Below, one piece after another: positions 58,913 to 64,000 of a stretch of DNA of 64,000 nt. Both the position numbers and the translations under genes were made by a program. The DNA comes from Chitinilyticum litopenaei DSM 21440 (GTDB lineage Bacteria > Pseudomonadota > Gammaproteobacteria > Burkholderiales > Chitinibacteraceae). How positions within the stretch are numbered: the first letter of the stretch is position 1; the number at the start of each line of letters is the position of its first letter. The notes below the pieces were generated by a model. The model was not told the origin of the DNA. It did not search any database and saw only the letters and a list, made by a program, of their open reading frames with translations. The stretch covers positions 1 through 64,000 of the forward strand of contig NZ_ATZJ01000001.1 of the NCBI RefSeq assembly GCF_000428145.1. Direction: 5' to 3'.

Positions 58913-59842
58913 ATGCCAGCTCTCCTCCTGCCAGCCCGATTACCCATGCCGAGTGACCCGAATACCCTTGCCGTTCCCTTGTCCAGTCGCTGTCTGGCAG
59001 GGAGTGGTGAGCTGCTGGCTTCCATGCTCTGCGGCGTAGCGCTTTTGTACATGCTCGAATCACATTCGGCCCAGGCGCTATGGCTGCTGCTGGCGCCAGC
59101 CTTGCTGTGGAACAGCATCAGCCTCTGCCTGCGCGGACAATTGCTGCTGCCGGGCTTGCTGGGCTGGGCCTGGCAGCAACAGCAAGGCGTGCCCGTGCGC
59201 GGCTGGCAGCAACTGTTGCGCTGGATGCTGCTGACCGGGTTCAGTCCTGCACTCGCGATCTTGCTGATCGACCAGTTAGGCTTCACCGGCTTAGGCGTGC
59301 TGGCCTTGCTGTGGCAAGCCGCACTGCTCTGTTTTCGCCCCCTGCCATGCCCGCTGCGCTGGCAGCTGGTCTATCTCTCTGCCACCCCGCGCCGGATCGG
59401 GCTGGGCCAGAAGCTGCTGGTCGGCGTGCTGCTGCCTGTGGCTTTGCTACTCCTGCTGACTCAGGCCTACCCAATTTTCCGGCAACAAAGCAACCAGCAG
59501 CTTGCCAGCTGGGCCCATATGCAAACCACGGAGCACAGCCTGCCCAGACTGGCTCAGTACCGGAGCAAGAACGGCCACTGGCCCGCCAATCTGGCCCAAG
59601 CCGGGCTGGGCAGCGAGATCACAAGGCCAGGCGTGCTCGGCTCCGACGTCGTCCGCCTGCACTGGCAGCCGCAAACACCCCAGCTGACCCTGCACTTCAC
59701 CGGTGATCTGCAGCGCTTTCGGCTGGTTTATCGCGCCTACGACGATGGCGACGCGATCATTTGGAAATGCCAGCAGCAGCAGGATCGCAGCCGGGCTTAT
59801 CCCCTGCTGAAACCGGACTGTTTTCCACCTCGCTGGGACTAG
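58913..59842 (+). CDS. Hypothetical membrane protein with a periplasmic C-terminal domain
   Basis: This roughly 309-aa protein has three to five hydrophobic segments in its first 200 residues and one more near 190 (LLVGVLLPVALLLLLTQAYP). It ends with a hydrophilic domain of about 110 residues. That domain starts like the C-terminal part of type IV pilin-like proteins (RLAQYRSKNGHWPANLAQAG). The N-terminal part could be a diverged RDD domain. Neither assignment is firm. The ATGs at 58913 and 58946 both lack a good ribosome site. Confidence 0.65.
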   Translation: MPALLLPARLPMPSDPNTLAVPLSSRCLAGSGELLASMLCGVALLYMLESHSAQALWLLLAPALLWNSISLCLRGQLLLPGLLGWAWQQQQGVPVRGWQQLLRWMLLTGFSPALAILLIDQLGFTGLGVLALLWQAALLCFRPLPCPLRWQLVYLSATPRRIGLGQKLLVGVLLPVALLLLLTQAYPIFRQQSNQQLASWAHMQTTEHSLPRLAQYRSKNGHWPANLAQAGLGSEITRPGVLGSDVVRLHWQPQTPQLTLHFTGDLQRFRLVYRAYDDGDAIIWKCQQQQDRSRAYPLLKPDCFPPRWD

Positions 59843-59854
59843 CCAGAGCGATCA

Positions 59855-59900
59855 CAGGTTGCCAGTACACCGCGCTTACCGCAGTGCACTGGCAAGCCTG
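59855..59900. terminator. Hairpin between convergent genes
   Basis: CAGGTTGCCAGT and ACTGGCAAGCCTG form an 11- to 12-bp stem with one bulge and a 21-base loop. It lies between the stops of the membrane-protein gene and the GST gene. There is no U-run. Confidence 0.5.
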
Positions 59901-59905
59901 CCTGA

Positions 59906-60586
59906 TCAGGCCGCGAGCGCCGCTGCCGTGATGCGCCGCGCCAGCTCCGACTTCCTCTCCTCCAGAAAACGCACTAGCTGCTCCGCATAATCGCTCGCCA
60001 CGGCGGCGGCCACCGATTCGCGCGCGGCCAGCGCTTGCGCCCAGGCGCGGATCCTGGCGAATTCCGGCGGGATCGCATAAACGCCCAGTCGTTCGAACAC
60101 GCTGAAATAGCGGAAAACCGGGCCGAAGGCGGCGTCGACCAGCGAGAATGCCGCGCCGGCAAAGTAAGGCCCGTCGCCGAGCGCTTGTTCGAGCCTGGCG
60201 AGACGCTGGTCCAGATCGCTGGCCGCGGCCTGCAGGGCGGCCTCGTCCGGTGCGCTGTAATAGGCGGCGATGGCATTGAGCAGGGCCGACGAATACTCGA
60301 TCCAGCCGCGATGCTGCGCACGCCGCAGCGGGTCGGCCGGATGCAGCGCGTCCTCCGTCGTTTCCTCGAGGTATTCGCAGATCACCGCCGATTCGAACAG
60401 CGGCTCGTCGCCGACCAGCAGCACCGGCGTCTTGCCCAGCGGCGAGACGGCAAGAAACCAGTCCGGCTTGTTGGCGAGATCGATGTCGCGGCGCGTGTAG
60501 GCGACGCCTTTTTCTTCGAGAGCGATGACGGCGCGCTGCACGAAGGGGCACAGGCGGTGGCTGATCAGGGTGAGGTTGGTGTTCAT
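59906..60586 (-). CDS. Glutathione S-transferase
   Basis: This 226-aa GST begins with the thioredoxin-like domain (LTLISHRLCPFVQRAVIALEE) and has LGKTPVLLVGDEPLFESAVI, the glutathione-contact region with the cis-Pro (TPVL) and ES pair. A helical C-terminal domain follows. The CPF motif places Cys near the catalytic position, as in beta/omega-type or stringent-starvation-like GSTs. It is preceded by AGGAG and lies 31 bp after the DoxX gene, probably in one operon. Confidence 0.9.
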   Translation of the reverse strand: MNTNLTLISHRLCPFVQRAVIALEEKGVAYTRRDIDLANKPDWFLAVSPLGKTPVLLVGDEPLFESAVICEYLEETTEDALHPADPLRRAQHRGWIEYSSALLNAIAAYYSAPDEAALQAAASDLDQRLARLEQALGDGPYFAGAAFSLVDAAFGPVFRYFSVFERLGVYAIPPEFARIRAWAQALAARESVAAAVASDYAEQLVRFLEERKSELARRITAAALAA

Positions 60587-60617
60587 GATGGTCTCCTGTT
60601 TGCTGGCGACGAAACGG

Positions 60618-61037
60618 TCAGGCGGGCACGAAACGCGAGCTGCGGCGCAGGGCCAGCGCCCCGTCGCCGGCCAGCCACAGCACGATCAGGCTGATGCTGA
60701 GAAACACCGGGTACTCCCAGCCGCCACCGGGGCTGGTGTGCACCCAGGCATTGCCCAGATGCGCGACGGCGGCGCCGAGCATGACCGGCAGCAGCATCAG
60801 CGCGGCCTGCCGCGCATAAACCCCGAGCAGCAGGGCAATGCCGCCGAGCAGCTCCAGTGCGAATACCGGGTAGGCCAGCCAGCCTGGCAGGCCGACGTTG
60901 GCGAAATACTGCGCCGTTCCCGGCAGGGTAAACACCAGCAGCTTCAGCAGTGCGTGGGCGATCCACATGATGCCGAGGCTGGCGCGCAACAGGGTCAGCC
61001 CCCAGGACTGGCCGGGCGAGAGGGGCGTGGCGGACAT
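60618..61037 (-). CDS. DoxX family membrane protein
   Basis: This 139-aa protein has four membrane helices (LTLLRASLGIMWIAHALLKL, YPVFALELLGGIALLLGVY, MLLPVMLGAAVAHLGNAWV, SISLIVLWLAGDGA), the DoxX/YphA layout. DoxX proteins often accompany redox or thiol-stress genes. It is first in an apparent two-gene unit with the GST and divergent from the LysR gene at 61118. Confidence 0.88.
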   Translation of the reverse strand: MSATPLSPGQSWGLTLLRASLGIMWIAHALLKLLVFTLPGTAQYFANVGLPGWLAYPVFALELLGGIALLLGVYARQAALMLLPVMLGAAVAHLGNAWVHTSPGGGWEYPVFLSISLIVLWLAGDGALALRRSSRFVPA

Positions 61038-61117
61038 CGGAAATTCCTGGCTTGAGTGATTGGAGCGGCCAGTCTATTCTTGCGATCACGCAACAAAAAT
61101 GCGCACGAAGGCAAATC

Positions 61118-61996
61118 ATGATTGCAGAACTGCAATACAAACTGGGGGCAAGCGAGCTTGAGCTGATTCTGGCGCTGGTGCGTACCGGCAAGCTGGCCGA
61201 TGCGGGCGAACGCCTCGGCGTCGATGCATCCACCGTGTTTCGCAGCCTGCAGCGCATCGAGCGCGGACTGGGCCAGGCCCTGTTCGCGCGCAGCCGGCGC
61301 GGCTATCAGCCCGGCGAACTGGCGCTGGCGCTCGCCGCCCAGGCCGAACAGATCGAGGCCGCGCTCGATACGGCCAGGCTGGCGCTGCGCCAGCAACCCG
61401 GCCAGGTGGCCGGCAGCGTGCGCATCACCAGCACCGACACCATCCTGCATGCGCTGATCGCACCGGCGCTGGCCGCCCTGCGCCGCGAACATCCGCTGCT
61501 GGAATTCGACCTGCACACCGGCAACGAGCTGGCGAGCCTGACGCGCCGCGACGCCGATCTGGCCGTACGCGCCACGCGCTCGCCGCCACCGCACCTGATC
61601 GGCCGCCGCCTGGGTGTCATCCGCGCCGCGCTGTACGCCGCACGCGACAGCCGCTGGCAGGCCGACGCGCTGGCGCAGGCCGACTGGATCGCGCCCGACG
61701 AGGCACTGCCCGAGCATCCGTCGGTGCTGTGGCGCAAGAAGCATTACCCGAAGCTGCACCCGGCCTACCGCGTCAGCAGCATCCAGAGCGTGCTGGAGCT
61801 GGTCGTTCGCGACCTGGGCGTGGGCGTGCTGCCGCAATTCCTGGCCGACGCGCATCCGGGCCTGCAGCGGCTGAGCGAGGAACTGCCGGAATGCCGCACC
61901 GAGCTGTGGCTGCTCACCCATCCCGAGGCGCGCCACCTGCGCCGCATCAACACCGTCTACCAGCATCTGGCCGACACGGTGCGCCTGCCGGAATGA
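61118..61996 (+). CDS. LysR-type regulator divergent from doxX-gst
   Basis: This 292-aa LysR protein has an HTH with LIL-ALVRTGKLADAGERLGVD then ASTVFRSLQRIERGLGQALF and an effector domain (GSVRITSTDTILHALIAPAL). CGAAGG precedes the ATG at 61118; upstream Met 61052 lacks support. It shares an 80-bp gap with the DoxX-GST pair and probably regulates it. An effector such as an electrophile or quinone is a guess. Confidence 0.9.
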   Translation: MIAELQYKLGASELELILALVRTGKLADAGERLGVDASTVFRSLQRIERGLGQALFARSRRGYQPGELALALAAQAEQIEAALDTARLALRQQPGQVAGSVRITSTDTILHALIAPALAALRREHPLLEFDLHTGNELASLTRRDADLAVRATRSPPPHLIGRRLGVIRAALYAARDSRWQADALAQADWIAPDEALPEHPSVLWRKKHYPKLHPAYRVSSIQSVLELVVRDLGVGVLPQFLADAHPGLQRLSEELPECRTELWLLTHPEARHLRRINTVYQHLADTVRLPE

Positions 61997-62049
61997 ACGC
62001 CAGGACAGGCCAGTACTGTGCCAATCCAGAAGACAGCGCCAATCATCAA

Positions 62050-62098
62050 GGGTATAGACCGCGAAGCCAACGTCTTGAATGCCTGCAGCGTCATATAT
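62050..62098. repeat. Diverged copy of the 49-bp repeat, copy J
   Basis: GGGTAT at the left and ATATAT at the right keep the 49-bp span. The inner stem is shifted by one base and weaker (GAAGCC/TGCCTGC). It lies 54 bp after the LysR gene. Confidence 0.5.
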
Positions 62099-62247
62099 GG
62101 CACCGTATCCAGTCTGTATGGCCGGCCAGATGCCGGCACACCGGCTGGCGCCACCGCACGGCGGAATTGTAAGCAAACGCCCGATCAATTCTGACAAGCG
62201 CGGTGCCGCGCTCTACACTGCAACAATCCCTTCACGACACTGCCGCC

Positions 62248-62385
62248 ATGACGCCCGATTCCGCGCCCGCTGTCTGGCTGCCCCGCCTGCTGTTCTGGGG
62301 CTGGCTGTTGTATGCACTCGCCCTGCTGCTGCTGCTGAACTGGCAAGCTGTGCAGCGCTTCGGGCTGCGCCTGTGCGGTGCGTGA
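62248..62385 (+). CDS. Tiny single-span membrane protein upstream of an MCP gene
   Basis: A 45-codon frame begins MTPDSAPAVWLPRLLFWGWL and has one strongly hydrophobic segment (LLYALALLLLLN) before a short basic tail. It ends 38 bp before the polytopic receptor gene. The ribosome site is weak. An in-frame ATG at 62203 would add 15 residues. It may be an accessory to the receptor or a chance frame. Confidence 0.4.
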   Translation: MTPDSAPAVWLPRLLFWGWLLYALALLLLLNWQAVQRFGLRLCGA

Positions 62386-62422
62386 AGCGCCTCCCCGTTT
62401 TCCCTCATTGCCGGAGCAAGCC

Positions 62423-63934
62423 ATGAGCGCATCCATCATGTCCATCCAGCAGCGCGTCGGCCTGCTGCGCGGTGCGGCCGACCAGGTGCTGATCATTGCA
62501 CTGTGGATCCTGCTGCTGCTGAGTACCGGGCTGGCCGGCTGGTACGGCAGCTGGCTGGAGCTGGTGCTGGTCGGGCTGCCGGCCGCTCTGGTGCCAACGC
62601 TGTTGCAGCGCATGTCGCCGCCCGGTGCACTGACGACGCGGCTGGCCGTCGCGGTGTCTCTGATGATGTTTGCGGCGCTGATGATCCACCAGGCGCGCGG
62701 GATGCTGGAATTCCATTTCGCGATCTTCTGCTTTCTGGCTTTCCTGCTGTACTACCGCGACTGGAAACCGATTGTGCTGGCGGCCGCGGTGATTGCCGTG
62801 CATCACGTCAGCTTCTACTTTTTGCAGCTCAACCAGCTGCCGGTGTTTGCCTACCCGTCCACCGGCAATTTCTGGATCGTGCTGATCCACGCCGCCTTTG
62901 TCGTCGCCGAAACGGGCGTGCTGGTGCTGTTCGCACGGCGCATGCGCAACGAGAGCATCGAAGCGGCGGCGGTGGCGATGCTGGCGGAAACCATCGGCAA
63001 GGGCGATCTGGCCACCCGCATCGAGTTGCCCAATGAAGAACACAGCCCGCTCTTCGATGCGGTGGTCGAGATGCAGCAGTCGCTGGCAACCCTGATTGGC
63101 ACCGTCGCACGCGAGACGACGGCAATTCGCGCACGCTGCGGCGAGTTGTCCAGCCTGTCGCAAACGGTGAAACAGCACTCCGCGCGCCAGAGCCGCACGG
63201 CGGTGCAGATGGCCGAGCGTGCGCAGGGCCTGGTGCAAAGCGTGGCAGTCAGCAGCGACAATGCCCAGCATGCCGACCGGATCACCACGGCCACCGAACA
63301 CATGGCCAGCGAAGGCCAGCAGGAAATCCAGGCCACGATGGCCGAAATGGCGGCGATGTCTGCCGTCATCGGTGACACGGTGACGCGCATTGAAGCACTG
63401 GGTGCGGCCACCGACAAGGTAGCCGGCATCGTCAGCGTGATCCAGGGCATCGCCGCGCAAACCAATCTGCTGGCGCTCAATGCCGCCATTGAGGCCGCGC
63501 GCGCGGGCGAGCAGGGACGCGGCTTCGCCGTGGTCGCCGACGAGGTTCGGCAACTGGCCGAACGCACGGGCCAGGCGACGACGGAAATCCAGGGGGTGAT
63601 CCAGGGCATCCAGGACAGCAAGGCAATGGCCGTAGCCAGCATGGGCAGCATGGTGGACTCGGTGGAGCGCGGCGTCACGCTGGCCGGCCAGGCCGGCGCG
63701 GCGGTCAATACCATTGCCGGCTCGGCGCAGGAAGCCGTCAGCGTGGTTTCGAGCATTGCCAACGGTCTGGCCAGCGAGGCCGATGCGGCGCAGGACATCG
63801 GCACGCAAGTGGGTGATGTGGCCGCTGCAGCGCGCGAGAACGACGAACTGGTCGGCCGTGTGGCCAGCCTGGCGCTGGACATTGAAAGCACCGTCGACCG
63901 CATCCAGCAGGGCATAGGCCGGCTGCGGGTCTGA
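62423..63934 (+). CDS. Methyl-accepting chemotaxis protein with polytopic membrane sensor
   Basis: This 503-aa receptor has about six N-terminal helices (residues about 17-185) with little periplasmic sequence. The motif VIAVHHVSFYFLQLNQLPVF places a His pair in or near the membrane, suggesting a cofactor or hydrophobic ligand. No canonical HAMP is clear; LAETIGKGDLATRIELP is HAMP-like. The signalling tip AAQTNLLALNAAIEAARAGE is near residue 343. CGGAG precedes the ATG. It lies outside the che operon. Confidence 0.92.
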   Translation: MSASIMSIQQRVGLLRGAADQVLIIALWILLLLSTGLAGWYGSWLELVLVGLPAALVPTLLQRMSPPGALTTRLAVAVSLMMFAALMIHQARGMLEFHFAIFCFLAFLLYYRDWKPIVLAAAVIAVHHVSFYFLQLNQLPVFAYPSTGNFWIVLIHAAFVVAETGVLVLFARRMRNESIEAAAVAMLAETIGKGDLATRIELPNEEHSPLFDAVVEMQQSLATLIGTVARETTAIRARCGELSSLSQTVKQHSARQSRTAVQMAERAQGLVQSVAVSSDNAQHADRITTATEHMASEGQQEIQATMAEMAAMSAVIGDTVTRIEALGAATDKVAGIVSVIQGIAAQTNLLALNAAIEAARAGEQGRGFAVVADEVRQLAERTGQATTEIQGVIQGIQDSKAMAVASMGSMVDSVERGVTLAGQAGAAVNTIAGSAQEAVSVVSSIANGLASEADAAQDIGTQVGDVAAAARENDELVGRVASLALDIESTVDRIQQGIGRLRV

Positions 63935-64000
63935 GCGGAACAACACCGTCACTGCCCGGCAAGCAACAGCCGCCCGGGTGTGCCGGCCCGATGCGGCCTT

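Noticed and set aside
1..64000. CRISPR arrays, tRNA, rRNA, prophage or replication origin
   Set aside because: No regularly spaced direct repeats, tRNA cloverleafs, rRNA segments, phage structural genes or DnaA-box clusters were found by reading. A short ncRNA could still be missed.

Overview
The window is GC-rich, densely coded DNA from a motile, chemotactic, chitin-using Gram-negative bacterium. The chemotaxis cluster, a second infA-type gene, ppk-sixA, yggX, slyX, a GH18 chitinase with two chitin-binding modules, and Neisseria-like ATTCC(N8)GGAAT repeats all point to a betaproteobacterium, most likely Neisseriales (Chitinibacteraceae/Chromobacteriaceae type). That placement is inference, because no rRNA or tRNA gene was found. 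Five methyl-accepting chemotaxis proteins (MCPs) and two CheB proteins indicate heavy investment in sensing.

Layout. 1-230: edge of an IS630-type transposase. 439-10024: chemotaxis operon (MCP, cheY, STAS, cheA, MCP, cheW, cheR, cheB, and a response regulator with a degenerate EAL domain). 10191-16825: small orf, infA, yggX, ppk1-sixA, slyX, a secreted polysaccharide deacetylase, a hypothetical protein and a P-loop kinase. 16975-21521: MCP, YaiI/DUF188, HAD phosphatase, Hsp70-like protein. 21605-26138: phosphite oxidation locus (divergent LysR, then ptxABCD-like genes). 26401-34717: hypothetical protein, MCP, Ser/Thr kinase with a cNMP-binding domain, DODA-type dioxygenase, a second cheB, pta. 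34980-38957: orphan PotD-like protein, membrane protein, argD-like aminotransferase behind a possible attenuator, GNAT. 39214-45946: a translationally coupled four-gene signalling operon of two related TPR proteins, a TPR-hybrid kinase-receiver-Hpt protein and a receiver-GGDEF protein. 46348-49801: cueR, copA and a broken copZ, with two CueR-type promoters. 49871-55170: two paralogous AraC regulators flanking a chitinase and a secreted beta-helix-like protein. 55274-58725: ABC-2 exporter genes with a GNAT and a lipocalin-like gene between the two permeases. 58913-63934: membrane protein, GST and DoxX divergent from a LysR gene, a tiny membrane protein, and a polytopic MCP.

The most unusual signal lies between genes. 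First, at least nine near-palindromes of almost invariant length (49 bp; one is 48), plus two diverged copies, sit mostly just after stop codons. Second, two elements of exactly 267 bp (49388-49654 and 50854-51120) share terminal inverted repeats and a two-hairpin architecture whose stems differ by compensatory changes while the loop motifs are conserved. A third, interrupted relative lies at 30911-31383. One 267-bp element has inserted into copZ, and both halves of the gene can be rejoined exactly. Third, other inverted-repeat elements (30939-31262, 46078-46218, 53937-54080) carry different ends. The four-gene TPR/kinase/diguanylate cyclase operon is the best candidate for an undescribed protein system.
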